DNA of 64,000 bases from contig NZ_CP013106.1 in the NCBI RefSeq assembly GCF_001431725.1, forward strand, positions 4,030,001 to 4,094,000, read 5' to 3'. Below are positions 43,082-52,256 of the stretch, one piece after another; the first letter of the stretch is position 1; the number at the start of each line of letters is the position of its first letter. The position numbers and the translations under genes were made by a program. The notes beneath the pieces are model-generated. The model saw only the letters and a program-made list of their open reading frames with translations. It searched no databases and was not told the origin of the DNA. The stretch is from Halomonas huangheensis. Lineage in GTDB: Bacteria; Pseudomonadota; Gammaproteobacteria; Pseudomonadales; Halomonadaceae.

Positions 43082-44584
43082 ATGTCCCCTCTTCTTTCAT
43101 TGCGACATATTTCCAAGGCCTTTCCCGGCGTCAAGGCGCTGAGTGATGTGTCTCTGGACCTACACCAGGGCGAAGTGATGGCCCTGCTCGGTGAGAACGG
43201 TGCCGGCAAGTCGACACTGATGAAAATCCTCTGCGGCATCCATCGCCCGGATGACGGCGAAATCCTCATCGACGGCAAGATTCATCATTTCCATGGCTAC
43301 CAGGATGCGCTCAAGGCCGGTGTCGGCATCATCTTCCAGGAATTCAGCCTGATCCCGTGGCTGGACGCCGCTGACAATATCTTCCTCGGCCGCGAGTTGA
43401 AGAATGCGCTGGGACTGCGTGACCGTCGGCGCATGCTGCGCGAAACCGAGGCGCTGCTGGCACGGCTCAAGGTGTCGATCCCGCTGGATTGCCCGATCGC
43501 CGAGCTGAGCGTGGCCGACCAGCAGTTCATCGAGATTGCCAAGGCGCTATCGCTCAATGCGCGCATTCTGGTACTCGATGAGCCCACCGCCACTCTGACG
43601 CCCAGCGAGGCCGATCATCTGTTCGACATCATGCGCGAGCTGCGCTCCCAGGGCGTGGGCATGGTGTTCATCTCGCATCATATGGAGGAGATCTTCACCA
43701 TCTGTGACCGGGTCACGGTGATGCGCGACGGCGAGAAGGTCGATGAGCTCAGGGTCGCCGAGACCAATGCCGATGATCTGATCGAGAAGATGGTCGGTCG
43801 CCGGGTCGAGAACATCTTCCCGATACGCCGCTGTGATGCTGACTTCAATGATGTGGTGCTGGATGTCGTCGCACTGAAGCTGACCGCCAACAGCCCCGAG
43901 CACTCGATCAAGCTGCATCGTGGCGAGATTCTCGGCCTCGCCGGTCTGGTCGGCTCCGGGCGCTCCGAGTTTGCCATGGGCCTGATCGGCGCCACCCGCC
44001 CTGCCAGTGCCGACGTCACCCTCGAGGGAAAGCACGTCAAGCTCAGCCACCCGGCAATTGCGCTGGAACACGGTATCGGCCTGTTGCCGGAGAGCCGCAA
44101 GACCCAAGGGCTGGTTCTGCCCTTCTCGTGCCGCGACAACATCAGCCTCAACAACCTTGACCAATACCGTAACGGTGCGCACCTGCTGCGCCGTCGCAGC
44201 GAACTCGCCAATGCCGAGCGCCTGATGCAGTCGGTCAGGGTCAAGGCGCCGGATGCCGAGACTCCGGTCGGCAACCTCAGCGGCGGCAACCAGCAGAAGG
44301 TGGTGATTGCCCGCTGGCTGGGCCATCAGTGCAAGGTGCTGATCTTCGACGAGCCGACTCGCGGTATCGATGTCGGCGCCAAGTCGGAAATCTACGCACT
44401 GATGAAGGAGCTCACCACCCAGGGCGTCTCGATCATCATGATCTCCTCGGAACTGCCGGAAGTGCTCGGCCTGTGTGACCGCGCCGCGGTGTTCTATCAA
44501 GGCTCCATCGCCGCCGTTCTCGAAGGCGACGAGCTCGATTCCCAATCCATCATGCATCACGCCACCGGAGGACTCAGCGCATGA
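43082..44584 (+). CDS. Sugar/polyol ABC transporter, ATP-binding protein (RbsA type)
   Basis: A 500-residue double ATPase. The N-terminal half has Walker [10 protein letters not shown], signature LSVADQQF and Walker [12 protein letters not shown]. The C-terminal half has the usual degenerate Walker [10 protein letters not shown], signature LSGGNQQKV and [12 protein letters not shown]. The start at 43082 follows GAGGG. Its stop overlaps the permease start (ATGA). Confidence 0.94.
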   Translation: MSPLLSLRHISKAFPGVKALSDVSLDLHQGEVMALLGENGAGKSTLMKILCGIHRPDDGEILIDGKIHHFHGYQDALKAGVGIIFQEFSLIPWLDAADNIFLGRELKNALGLRDRRRMLRETEALLARLKVSIPLDCPIAELSVADQQFIEIAKALSLNARILVLDEPTATLTPSEADHLFDIMRELRSQGVGMVFISHHMEEIFTICDRVTVMRDGEKVDELRVAETNADDLIEKMVGRRVENIFPIRRCDADFNDVVLDVVALKLTANSPEHSIKLHRGEILGLAGLVGSGRSEFAMGLIGATRPASADVTLEGKHVKLSHPAIALEHGIGLLPESRKTQGLVLPFSCRDNISLNNLDQYRNGAHLLRRRSELANAERLMQSVRVKAPDAETPVGNLSGGNQQKVVIARWLGHQCKVLIFDEPTRGIDVGAKSEIYALMKELTTQGVSIIMISSELPEVLGLCDRAAVFYQGSIAAVLEGDELDSQSIMHHATGGLSA

Positions 44585-45561
44585 GTCAAACCGCCTCCAC
44601 TGCCAGCACCTCACGGCACAACTCTCGCTCATGGCTGGCACGATTCCGCCGCACCCCGGTGTTCTACCCGTTGATCGGCTTTATCGTGGTATTTGTCGCC
44701 ATGGCCGTGATCAACGACAACTTCCTGACCTCCAGCAATCTGTTCAACCTGGCTCGCCAAGCCTCGATCATCGCCATTCTCGCCGCCGGGATGAGCCTGG
44801 CGATCCTGACCGGGGGTATCGACCTCTCGGTGGGTCCGGTCATGGCCCTGTCGGGGACGGTGATGGCCGGTCTGATGGTGGCCGGAATGCCGCCCAGTGT
44901 GGCGATCATCGCCGGACTGCTGGTGGGTGCCGCCTTCGGCACCATCAACGGCATGTTCGTCGCCTTTGCCGGTATGCCACCGATCATCGTCACCCTCGCC
45001 ACCATGGGCATCGCTCGCGGCCTGGCGCTGATCTATACCGGCGGCTATCCGATCTCCGGCCTGCCCCCGGAATTCGCCTTCTTCGGTCGCGGCACCCTCG
45101 GCGGTATCGAGATGCCGATCATCATCATGATCGCGGTGTTCGCCATCGGCTATGTGCTGCTCAGCCATACCGCCACCGGTCGTTACCTGTACGCCATCGG
45201 CGGCAACGAGGAAGCCACGCGCCTATCCGGTATCCGAGTCTCGCGCTACAAGATGCTGGTTTACATGCTCAGCGGCACCACCGCTGCCATTGCCGGGCTG
45301 ATCCTGACCTCACGCTTGATGAGCGGTCAGCCCAATGCCGGGATTGGCTTCGAGCTGGATGCCATCGCTGCCGTGGTGCTGGGCGGTGCCGCCATTACCG
45401 GTGGTCGCGGCATGATCCTCGGTACCCTGGTCGGCGCCATGCTGCTCGGCGTGCTCAACAACGGCCTGAATCTGATGGGCGTGTCGCCCTATCTACAGAA
45501 CGTGATCAAGGGCTGCATCATCCTGCTGGCCATCTACATCAGCCGTAAACGTGCGCTCTGA
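44581..45561 (+). CDS. Sugar/polyol ABC transporter, permease (RbsC type)
   Basis: A 326-residue permease with about nine to ten membrane segments. Family marks are [40 protein letters not shown] and [20 protein letters not shown]. It is translationally coupled to the ATPase gene. Confidence 0.94.
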   Translation: MSQTASTASTSRHNSRSWLARFRRTPVFYPLIGFIVVFVAMAVINDNFLTSSNLFNLARQASIIAILAAGMSLAILTGGIDLSVGPVMALSGTVMAGLMVAGMPPSVAIIAGLLVGAAFGTINGMFVAFAGMPPIIVTLATMGIARGLALIYTGGYPISGLPPEFAFFGRGTLGGIEMPIIIMIAVFAIGYVLLSHTATGRYLYAIGGNEEATRLSGIRVSRYKMLVYMLSGTTAAIAGLILTSRLMSGQPNAGIGFELDAIAAVVLGGAAITGGRGMILGTLVGAMLLGVLNNGLNLMGVSPYLQNVIKGCIILLAIYISRKRAL

Positions 45562-45573
45562 CAGGGCTCGTCC

Positions 45574-45601
45574 CGAGCTACGAGCTACGAGCTACGAGCT
45601 A
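45574..45601. repeat. Four 7-base tandem copies
   Basis: CGAGCTA is repeated four times without error in the 85-base spacer between the permease and dehydrogenase genes. Confidence 0.9.
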
Positions 45602-45646
45602 CAAACCATCATTCATCAACCACGCTCGAATGTTGAAGGAATACCC

Positions 45647-46723
45647 ATGCCTGACATCAACGAAAAAATGAACGCCGTGGTCTGCCACGCGCCCTATGAC
45701 TATCGACTCGAGAATCGCGACACGCCGCGCCCCGGCCCCAACGAGATGCTGCTCAAGATTGTCGCCTGCGGTATCTGCGCCAGCGACTGCAAGTGTCGCT
45801 CCGGTGCGGCGATGTTCTGGGAGGGCGACGATCCCTGGGTCAAGGCGCCGGTCGCCGCCGGACACGAGTTCTTTGGCGAAGTGGTCGAGCTGGGGGAAGG
45901 CGCAGCGGAGCACTTCGGCGTATCGCTGGGCGACCGCGCCATCGCCGAGCAGATCGTACCCTGTGACAAGTGCCGCTACTGCAAGTCCGGCCAGTATTGG
46001 ATGTGCGAAGTCCACAACATCCATGGCTTTCAGCGCGTGGTCGCCGAGGGCGGCATGGCCGAGTATCTCAAGGTCGGTCCGACCGGACGTGTACACCGCA
46101 TTCCCGAGGAGGTCAGCGAGGACGATGCGGCCTTTATCGAACCGATGTCCTGCGCGGTGCATGCCGTCAATCGCGGTGATATCCAGCTCGACGACGTAGT
46201 GGTGATCGCCGGTGCCGGTGCCATCGGCCTGGGCATGGTGCAGATCGCCCATCTCAAGACACCGCGCAAGTTGATCGTCATCGATATGGTCGACGAGCGC
46301 CTCGAACTGGCGAAGAAGTTTGGTGCCGATATCGTGCTCAACCCGGCACGCGATGATGTCGAGGCCGAAGTTCGCGCGGTCACCGATGGCTATGGCTGTG
46401 ATGTCTATATCGAAGCCACCGGCGTACCCGCTGGCGTGGTTCAGGGCCTGAACCTGATCCGCAAGCTGGGCCGTTTCGTCGAATTCAGCGTATTCGGCAA
46501 GGAAACCAGCGTCGACTGGTCGATCATCGGCGACCGCAAGGAACTCGACGTGCGTGGCGCACACCTCGCCCCCTACACCTATCCTGTGACCATCGACCTG
46601 TTCGCCCGCGGCCTGATCACCTCGCAAGGCATCGTCACCCACCGCCTGGCGCTGGCCGACTTCCAGCAGGGCTTTGAACTGGCAGACTCGACGGATTCGA
46701 TCAAGGTGTTGTTGAAGCCGTAA
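45647..46723 (+). CDS. Zinc-dependent polyol dehydrogenase (erythritol/L-threitol or xylitol dehydrogenase type)
   Basis: A 358-residue medium-chain dehydrogenase. The catalytic zinc site is CGICASDC and AGHEFFGEV; the structural zinc site is CDKCRYCKSGQYWMC; the nucleotide fold is VVIAGAGAIGLGMVQIAH. It most resembles enzymes annotated as erythritol/L-threitol dehydrogenase, but xylitol or another pentitol is equally possible given the neighbours. The start at 45647 has AAGGA 6 bases upstream. It would oxidise the imported polyol to a ketose for the kinase that follows. Confidence 0.88.
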   Translation: MPDINEKMNAVVCHAPYDYRLENRDTPRPGPNEMLLKIVACGICASDCKCRSGAAMFWEGDDPWVKAPVAAGHEFFGEVVELGEGAAEHFGVSLGDRAIAEQIVPCDKCRYCKSGQYWMCEVHNIHGFQRVVAEGGMAEYLKVGPTGRVHRIPEEVSEDDAAFIEPMSCAVHAVNRGDIQLDDVVVIAGAGAIGLGMVQIAHLKTPRKLIVIDMVDERLELAKKFGADIVLNPARDDVEAEVRAVTDGYGCDVYIEATGVPAGVVQGLNLIRKLGRFVEFSVFGKETSVDWSIIGDRKELDVRGAHLAPYTYPVTIDLFARGLITSQGIVTHRLALADFQQGFELADSTDSIKVLLKP

Positions 46724-46728
46724 ACAAG

Positions 46729-46805
46729 AGAGAAGAAGGAAGAAGAAAGAGCGAAGAAAAGGACCTCTCACCTCTGACCTCTTCCCTCTCGCCCCTTCCC
46801 TCTGT
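46729..46805. other. Purine block followed by pyrimidine block
   Basis: About 38 nearly pure purines (GAGAGAAGAAGGAAGAAGAA and more) switch abruptly at about 46769 to some 35 pyrimidine-rich bases (ACCTCTCACCTCTGACCTC and more). The two halves could pair imperfectly as a hairpin between the dehydrogenase and kinase genes. Confidence 0.6.
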
Positions 46806-46819
46806 TCAAGGAGACTCCC

Positions 46820-48367
46820 ATGCCCCCCACCGTGATCGGTATCGATATCGGCACCCAGAGCACCAAGGCATTGGTGCTCGATGCTCAGGGTCGGATCATT
46901 GCCAGTCATCAGCAGGGCTATCGCGTCGATACCCCGCAGCCGCGCTGGGCCGAGCAGTGGCCGGAGGTCTGGTGGCGGGCGATGGTGGATTGCATCGAGG
47001 GCTGCCTGGCAGATCCCGAGGTCGATGCTTCGTCGGTGCAGGCGCTGTGCATCAGTAGCCTGTACGGTGGATCGGGCATTGCCGTGGATGCAGACATGCA
47101 ACCGCTGCATCCCTGCCTGATCTGGATGGACCGGCGTGCCGAGTCTCAGGTTCGCTGGGTTCAGCAGCATGTTGATCTGGCGTGGTTGGAAGCCATCACC
47201 GGCAACGGTGTCGACAGCTACTACGGCTTTACCAAGATGATGTGGCTAAAGCAGGAACGGCCTGATCTCTGGGCAGACACCCGCTACCTGCTGCCACCCA
47301 ACAGCTACCTGGCCTGGCGACTGACCGGCGAGGTGGCCGTGGATCACAGCTCGGCGGGCAATATCGGCGGGGTCTATGATCTGCGCCAGCGCTGCTGGTC
47401 CAGCGAGACTGCTGCAGCTCTCGGGCTGGACTTCGACAAGCTGCCGCCGCGGCTGGTGGATTCTGGAGATGCGGTGGGAGGATTGAGTGAGGCCATGGCC
47501 CGTCAGCTTGGGCTAGCGGCCAACATTCCGATCATCGCCGGAGGCGTGGATGCAGCCATGGCTACCCTCGCCGGTGGCGCCACGGCACCCGGCCACCATG
47601 TGGCAATGATCGGCACCAGCATGTGCTGGGGCATGATCAACCAGCAGCCGACAGCAGGCAGCGGCCTGATCAGCTTTCCTCACGTGCTCAACGGTCAGCG
47701 CGATATCTACACTTTCGGCGGCGCGCTGACCGCTGGCGCTTCGGTGTCCTGGTATCTGGATACCTTCTTCGCCGATCATGAGCACGGCGACGCCTATGCC
47801 GAGCTTGAGCCACTGGCCTCGGCGCTGCCGCCAGGGGCGGACCGGCTGCTGTTTCTGCCCTATCTGATGGGCGAGCGCAGCCCGGTATGGGATGCCAGAG
47901 CCAGCGCGGCCTTTATCGGCCTCAACTTCACCCATCGTCGCGAGCATATGTATCGCGCGGTACTCGAAGGCGTGGCCTACGCCCTGCGCCACAACATGCA
48001 GGCCGGCGAGGCGATGCAGGTCGAGCTCGACCCACGCCTGATCGTGGTCGGTGGCGTCACCCAATCCGATCTGTGGATGCAGATCATCGCCGATGTTACC
48101 GGGCGTCCGGTCTACACCTACCGCGAGAACGTCGAAGCCGCGCTGGGCGCTGGCCTGCTGGCCGCTCGCCATCAAGGGCTGTTGTCTCTCGACGGCGATG
48201 CGCTGCACGGCACCTTGATCGAGCGTGCCACTCCCGATGCCGAGGCCCAGCGCACCTATGATGCGCTGTTCCAGTGCTACTGCGATCTGTATCCCGCACT
48301 GCAACCGCTGATGCATCGTCTGGATGCCATCGACTCTCCCCTTCTGCCTGGCAAGGACAACCACTGA
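46820..48367 (+). CDS. FGGY family carbohydrate kinase (xylulokinase/erythrulose-kinase-like)
   Basis: A 515-residue sugar kinase with the ASKHA fold. The N-terminal phosphate loop is IGIDIGTQSTKALVLDAQG; the substrate region has SLYGGSGIAVD and CLIWMDRRA; the C-terminal half has GGVDAAMATLAGGA and the FGGY signature region around VVGGVTQSDLWMQIIADVTG. It would phosphorylate the ketose made by the dehydrogenases, for instance D-xylulose or an erythrulose. AAGGAG lies before the ATG. One base separates its stop from the next start. Confidence 0.92.
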   Translation: MPPTVIGIDIGTQSTKALVLDAQGRIIASHQQGYRVDTPQPRWAEQWPEVWWRAMVDCIEGCLADPEVDASSVQALCISSLYGGSGIAVDADMQPLHPCLIWMDRRAESQVRWVQQHVDLAWLEAITGNGVDSYYGFTKMMWLKQERPDLWADTRYLLPPNSYLAWRLTGEVAVDHSSAGNIGGVYDLRQRCWSSETAAALGLDFDKLPPRLVDSGDAVGGLSEAMARQLGLAANIPIIAGGVDAAMATLAGGATAPGHHVAMIGTSMCWGMINQQPTAGSGLISFPHVLNGQRDIYTFGGALTAGASVSWYLDTFFADHEHGDAYAELEPLASALPPGADRLLFLPYLMGERSPVWDARASAAFIGLNFTHRREHMYRAVLEGVAYALRHNMQAGEAMQVELDPRLIVVGGVTQSDLWMQIIADVTGRPVYTYRENVEAALGAGLLAARHQGLLSLDGDALHGTLIERATPDAEAQRTYDALFQCYCDLYPALQPLMHRLDAIDSPLLPGKDNH

Positions 48368-48368
48368 T

Positions 48369-49133
48369 ATGAACTCGGATGATATGAGCCTGGAAAACCG
48401 GATTCTCGATCTGCATGGCAAACGCATTCTCGTCACGGGCGCCAGCAGCGGCATCGGCGAGGATATCGCCCGCCTGCTGCACGAACTGGGGGCCGAGCCA
48501 ATCCTGGTTGGCCGCAACCCGGAGCGTCTGGGAGCGCTGGCCTCGGAACTTGGCGGCTGCCAGAGCCTGGCGCTGGACATCACCGACGAGGCCCAGGTCA
48601 GCCAGGCGCTTGGCGAGCTGCCGGCGCTGGATGGGCTGGTCAACTGCGCGGGCATCTCGATCCTCGATGCGGCACTGGACATCAAAGCCGACGACTTCAA
48701 GCGCATTCTGCAGACCAATGTAGTCGCCAGCGCCATGATCGCCCGCGAAGTGGGGCGCAACATGGTGGCCAACCAGCGGCGCGGTGCGATCGTCAATGTC
48801 TCCAGTCAGGCCGCTAGCGCCGCCCTGCAGGATCACCTCGGTTACTGCGCCAGCAAGGGCGCCATGGACGCCATGACCCGGGTTCTGTGTCTGGAACTGG
48901 GCCAGCATGGCATTCGCGTCAACAGCGTCAACCCTACGGTCACACTGACGCCGATGGCGGAAATGGCCTGGTCGGACCCGCAAAAGAGCGAGCCGATGCT
49001 GGCGCGAATCCCGCTGCAACGCTTTGCCACACCTCGTGATATCGCACTGCCGGTGGCCTTCCTGCTCAGCGAGGCCGCGGCGATGATCAGTGGAGCCTGC
49101 CTGCCCATCGATGGCGGCTATACCGCAGCATGA
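48369..49133 (+). CDS. SDR oxidoreductase, L-xylulose reductase-like
   Basis: The 254 residues have the Rossmann VTGASSGIGEDIARLLHELG, NCAGIS, catalytic Ser in NVSSQAA and YCASKGAMDAM. The C-terminal part, VNPTVTLTPMAEMAWSDPQK then MLARIPLQRFA, is strikingly like animal L-xylulose/dicarbonyl reductase (DCXR). It may interconvert L-xylulose and xylitol, placing it before the zinc dehydrogenase in a pentitol route. The start may be 48369 or 48384; the former has AAGGA 11 bases upstream. Confidence 0.88.
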   Translation: MNSDDMSLENRILDLHGKRILVTGASSGIGEDIARLLHELGAEPILVGRNPERLGALASELGGCQSLALDITDEAQVSQALGELPALDGLVNCAGISILDAALDIKADDFKRILQTNVVASAMIAREVGRNMVANQRRGAIVNVSSQAASAALQDHLGYCASKGAMDAMTRVLCLELGQHGIRVNSVNPTVTLTPMAEMAWSDPQKSEPMLARIPLQRFATPRDIALPVAFLLSEAAAMISGACLPIDGGYTAA

Positions 49134-49196
49134 TCGCCACCTTGTGATAGTCTGCGGGGTGCCTCCTACTGCCGATGATCAGCCGCCGGGATATCC

Positions 49197-50192
49197 ATGA
49201 AACGCAAGGGAACCGTCACCATCAACGATGTCGCTCGCCATGTCGGGCTGACCAATATCACGGTGTCGCGTGCCTTCAAGCAGCCCGACAAGGTCAAACC
49301 GGCGACGCGTGAGCGCATCATGGAGGCAGCCCGCGAGTTGGGCTATGTGCCCAACGCCTTCGCCAGCCAACTGCGCAGCAGCAAGAGCCGCCTGATCGGC
49401 GCGGTCATCGCCAGTATCGATAACCCCTTCTACAGCGAGGCGATCAAGGCCATCTCCCGGGAGGCCAAGGCAAGGGGTTATGACATCCTGCTGATGGATA
49501 CCGACGGCGACAGCGATATCGAAGCCGCCGCCATCCAGACGCTGCTGAGCTACCAGGTGGCCGGGATCATCCTGTCACCGGTCTCCGATGCGCTGGACTA
49601 CCACCCGGCCTATATCGAGACCCTTCGCGATGCGCAGCTCCCGCTGGTGATGCTGGATCGTACCCTGCCGGTCGAGGATTTCTCACGAGTGGTGCTCGAC
49701 AACCGCAAGGCGGGATGGTTGATCGGCAACGCCATGCTCAAGCGCAAGCTCGATCAGGCACTGGTGCTCACCGGCCCGGCCAACTCCTACATCACCCAGC
49801 AGCGCCTTCAGGGCCTGCGGGACGCCTACCAACAGGCGGATACCGCTGTCACCCTCGACCCACGCGAAGGCCTCTACAACTTCGAACCGGCCTATGACGC
49901 GGTGATGCATTATCTCAGTGAGTCCGGCCACCCCAGCGCCATCGTCGGCCTCAACCAGTTGATGACCCTCGGCGCCCTCAGCGCGCTGCACGATATCGGC
50001 ATTTCCTACCGCGACGCCACGGTACTCGGCGTCGACCAACTGCCCTACTGCAGCATCTTCGATATCCGCATACCCACCACCCGCTTCGACGCCTCCCACG
50101 CAGGCCACCAGGCCATCCACCTGCTGCTGAGCCGCATCGCCAACCCCGACGCCCCACCACAGCGCGTGGTTATCGATTGCACGATGGAGTAG
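49197..50192 (+). CDS. LacI family regulator of the polyol locus
   Basis: A 331-residue repressor with the helix-turn-helix and hinge at the N-terminus (VTINDVARHVGLTNITVSRAF, then FASQLRSSKS) and a periplasmic-binding-protein-like effector domain (LIGAVIASIDNPFYSEAIKA onward). It follows the SDR gene on the same strand and most likely binds the palindrome at 41933-41950. The effector is probably the polyol or its ketose. Confidence 0.93.
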   Translation: MKRKGTVTINDVARHVGLTNITVSRAFKQPDKVKPATRERIMEAARELGYVPNAFASQLRSSKSRLIGAVIASIDNPFYSEAIKAISREAKARGYDILLMDTDGDSDIEAAAIQTLLSYQVAGIILSPVSDALDYHPAYIETLRDAQLPLVMLDRTLPVEDFSRVVLDNRKAGWLIGNAMLKRKLDQALVLTGPANSYITQQRLQGLRDAYQQADTAVTLDPREGLYNFEPAYDAVMHYLSESGHPSAIVGLNQLMTLGALSALHDIGISYRDATVLGVDQLPYCSIFDIRIPTTRFDASHAGHQAIHLLLSRIANPDAPPQRVVIDCTME

Positions 50193-50375
50193 GCACCATA
50201 TGCCCGTCAGTTGCACTGATACGCAGCAACCATGCCCCCGGCACCCCTGGCGATGTCAACATTGAGCAGCAAGGGGGGCGAATGCAGGCTGCACATCCCT
50301 CCCTTTATCGAACGAACACATTGTCCCCTTGCCCTGAGGGCTCGACACGCATACGGTGAGCCCACAAGTGAAACG

Positions 50376-50387
50376 TGTAACGTTACA
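50376..50387. promoter_or_regulatory. Perfect palindrome upstream of higBA
   Basis: TGTAACGTTACA, 25 bases before the higB start. Toxin-antitoxin operons are usually repressed by their antitoxin at such a palindrome. A LacI site is the other reading, since TGTAACGTTACA also fits that family. The surrounding 220-base gap shows nothing else. Confidence 0.6.
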
Positions 50388-50412
50388 TGCTACAGTGTAA
50401 GGGACGACTGGC

Positions 50413-50691
50413 ATGATCATCAGCATCAAGCACAAGAGCCTCAGAGCCCTGTATGAAAAAGGCACGACGCGAGGAGTGCGTGCAGACCACGTTAAACGGC
50501 TGCGCAACATACTCGCTGACCTTGACGTTGCGATAGATGCTGAAGACATGAACAAACCCAGCTACAAGCTGCATGAGCTCAAAGGCAGTCGCAAGGGCGT
50601 CTGGTCGGTCACTGTGAACGGCAATTGGCGTGTGACCTGGCGATTCGTCGGCGGCAACGTTGAGCTGGTTGATTACGAAGATTACCACTGA
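50413..50691 (+). CDS. higB: HigB-type toxin (RelE/ParE superfamily)
   Basis: A 92-residue mRNA-interferase fold: YEKGTTRGVRADHVKRLRNI, KLHELKGSRKGVWSVTVNGN, WRVTWRFVGGNVELVDYEDYH. The R-V-T-W-R-F and D-Y-x-D-Y-H ending is the HigB pattern. In HigBA the toxin gene comes first, as here. HigB cleaves mRNA on ribosomes and is neutralised by HigA. Confidence 0.92.
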   Translation: MIISIKHKSLRALYEKGTTRGVRADHVKRLRNILADLDVAIDAEDMNKPSYKLHELKGSRKGVWSVTVNGNWRVTWRFVGGNVELVDYEDYH

Positions 50692-50702
50692 GGACCCTGA
50701 GC

Positions 50703-50984
50703 ATGACGATGTGTAAGCCTCCACATCCGGGCGGTTCATTGCGTGACGAGATTATCGAGCATGCGGGATTCACCGTGAGCGAAGCTGCGCGACGTCTGGG
50801 TATGACGCGAATGCAGTTGTCTCGTGTACTCAATGAGCGATCTGGCATCAGTCCTGAGCTGGCTATCCGGTTGGAAAAAGCTGGAGTAGGTACAGCCCGT
50901 CACTGGATGGCGAGGCAAGCAGCCTACGAACTGTGGCACGCTGAGCAAGATGAGAGACCGGAGATCTTGAGTCTGGCGTGCTGA
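50703..50984 (+). CDS. higA: HigA-type antitoxin (XRE helix-turn-helix)
   Basis: The 93 residues begin MTMCKPPHPGGSLRDEII, the standard HigA/VapI opening, with a helix-turn-helix in FTVSEAARRLGMTRMQLSRV and the ISPELAIRLEKAGVGTARHW segment. It lies 11 bases after higB. It should bind HigB and the upstream palindrome. Confidence 0.93.
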   Translation: MTMCKPPHPGGSLRDEIIEHAGFTVSEAARRLGMTRMQLSRVLNERSGISPELAIRLEKAGVGTARHWMARQAAYELWHAEQDERPEILSLAC

Positions 50985-51045
50985 ACAAGCGCCCGACATG
51001 CTCACCACCTGAATATATTCATCTCCAACCTCGACAGGCTCTCCC

Positions 51046-51924
51046 TCACTCTTCGGCAAACAATGACTTTATCCAGCGGATAAAACTCTGCACCTTGTGC
51101 TGGCGTAGGTGAGAGTGTGGGCAGGCGATCCACAGCGATGCCTGCCAGACCTCCGGGGGATCGGCCAGCGGGCAGACTAGCCTGCCACTGCGGATTTCCT
51201 GTGCGGCAATCACATGGCTTTCCAGGGCGATTCCTGCGCCTTGTGCGGCCATTTCAATCGACATATAGGCACGATCAAACAGCACTCTATCCAGCCTTCG
51301 GCGCGGTTGATGGCCTACCTTGTCGAACCAGTGTGGCCACTGCACCAGGTTCTTCACCGAGTGGATCAGACGGTGCTGCTCCAGCTCTTCCACGCTCATG
51401 GACCCCACCGCCGCGTAGTCGGGCGAACACAACGGCAACATGCGCTCATCAATGATCTTCTCGGTATAGAGACCGCTGAGCGTACCTTCCCCATGCCTCA
51501 CCTCCAGATCGATATGTTCGCGAGAGTAATCCGGCGGCTCATTGGTCGCATCCAGACGCAGTTCAATATCGGGATTGGCATCCAGAAATTCACGCAGTCT
51601 CGGCACGATGCACTTGGTGGCGAAAGTCGGTGAGATACGCACGTTGAGCACGGTAATCGCATGGTGCCCGCGCAGGTATTCCGTCGCCGATTCAATACGC
51701 TCGATCTCGTCATGAATCATATCGAAATAACGCTCACCGGCCTCGGTCAGCACTACCTTGCGGCCCGCCCGACTGAACAGCCGGGTACCGACATGATTCT
51801 CGAGAATCTGGATCTGCTGACTGACCGCCGAGGGTGTCACGCCGATTGCCTGGGAGGCGCTCAGCATGCTGCCGGTTCTGGCCGTGGCATGGAAGGCAAC
51901 GATGGCGCGTAGTGGAAGTGCCAT
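51046..51924 (-). CDS. LysR family regulator divergent from the TRAP locus (GcvA-like)
   Basis: A 292-residue regulator with a winged helix-turn-helix in residues 1-60 (LPLRAIVAFHATARTGSMLSA, GVTPSAVSQQIQILEN) and a C-terminal effector domain (LNVRISPTFATKCIVPRLRE). The effector domain is of the GcvA/DsdC sort. Its position divergent from dctP suggests control of the TRAP transporter and the SAF-domain dehydrogenase. Confidence 0.92.
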   Translation of the reverse strand: MALPLRAIVAFHATARTGSMLSASQAIGVTPSAVSQQIQILENHVGTRLFSRAGRKVVLTEAGERYFDMIHDEIERIESATEYLRGHHAITVLNVRISPTFATKCIVPRLREFLDANPDIELRLDATNEPPDYSREHIDLEVRHGEGTLSGLYTEKIIDERMLPLCSPDYAAVGSMSVEELEQHRLIHSVKNLVQWPHWFDKVGHQPRRRLDRVLFDRAYMSIEMAAQGAGIALESHVIAAQEIRSGRLVCPLADPPEVWQASLWIACPHSHLRQHKVQSFIRWIKSLFAEE

Positions 51925-51981
51925 TGATTAGATTTCCTGATCTTTATCGCCTGAAAAGTAAATTGTTCTTCACATTAAGCT

Positions 51982-52001
51982 ACACCAGGCTGATCAGGTG
52001 T
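51982..52001. promoter_or_regulatory. Imperfect inverted repeat, candidate LysR site
   Basis: ACACC and GGTGT flank ten bases (ACACCAGGCTGATCAGGTGT) in the 332-base spacer between lysR and dctP. Arm length and spacing fit a LysR box, but the half-sites are short. The remainder of the spacer (51925-52256) has no gene, only the 14-base duplication and ACACAAGA copies near 52170-52198. Confidence 0.4.
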
Positions 52002-52023
52002 GACACTGCGAGGCTGCAAAGCC

Positions 52024-52051
52024 TGCTACCCGGAATGTGCTACCCGGAATG
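52024..52051. repeat. Two perfect 14-base tandem copies
   Basis: TGCTACCCGGAATG occurs twice head to tail in the spacer upstream of dctP. Confidence 0.9.
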
Positions 52052-52256
52052 TTTCACCTGATGGAAAGGACTGACACGGCAGAGAATTTCATGGACGGAA
52101 ATTCATGTCGCCAGCGGGCAAGCCGCCTCCGTCACACAAGCGCACGCAGGCACGCTCAACGACACAAGACCAGTCATACAAGACCAACAACACAAGATCG
52201 GCTGCGAGGCTGAATTCACTACCCACAATGCCTCGAACCCGACAGGAGTCCACGCC

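Noticed and set aside
45599..47170. 523-codon minus-strand frame across the dehydrogenase and kinase genes
   Set aside because: Antisense shadow of two well-supported genes; it crosses their spacer without a plausible domain.
50376..50387. Palindrome as a terminator of the LacI gene
   Set aside because: It is too short and AT-balanced, has no T run, and lies almost 190 bases past the gene.
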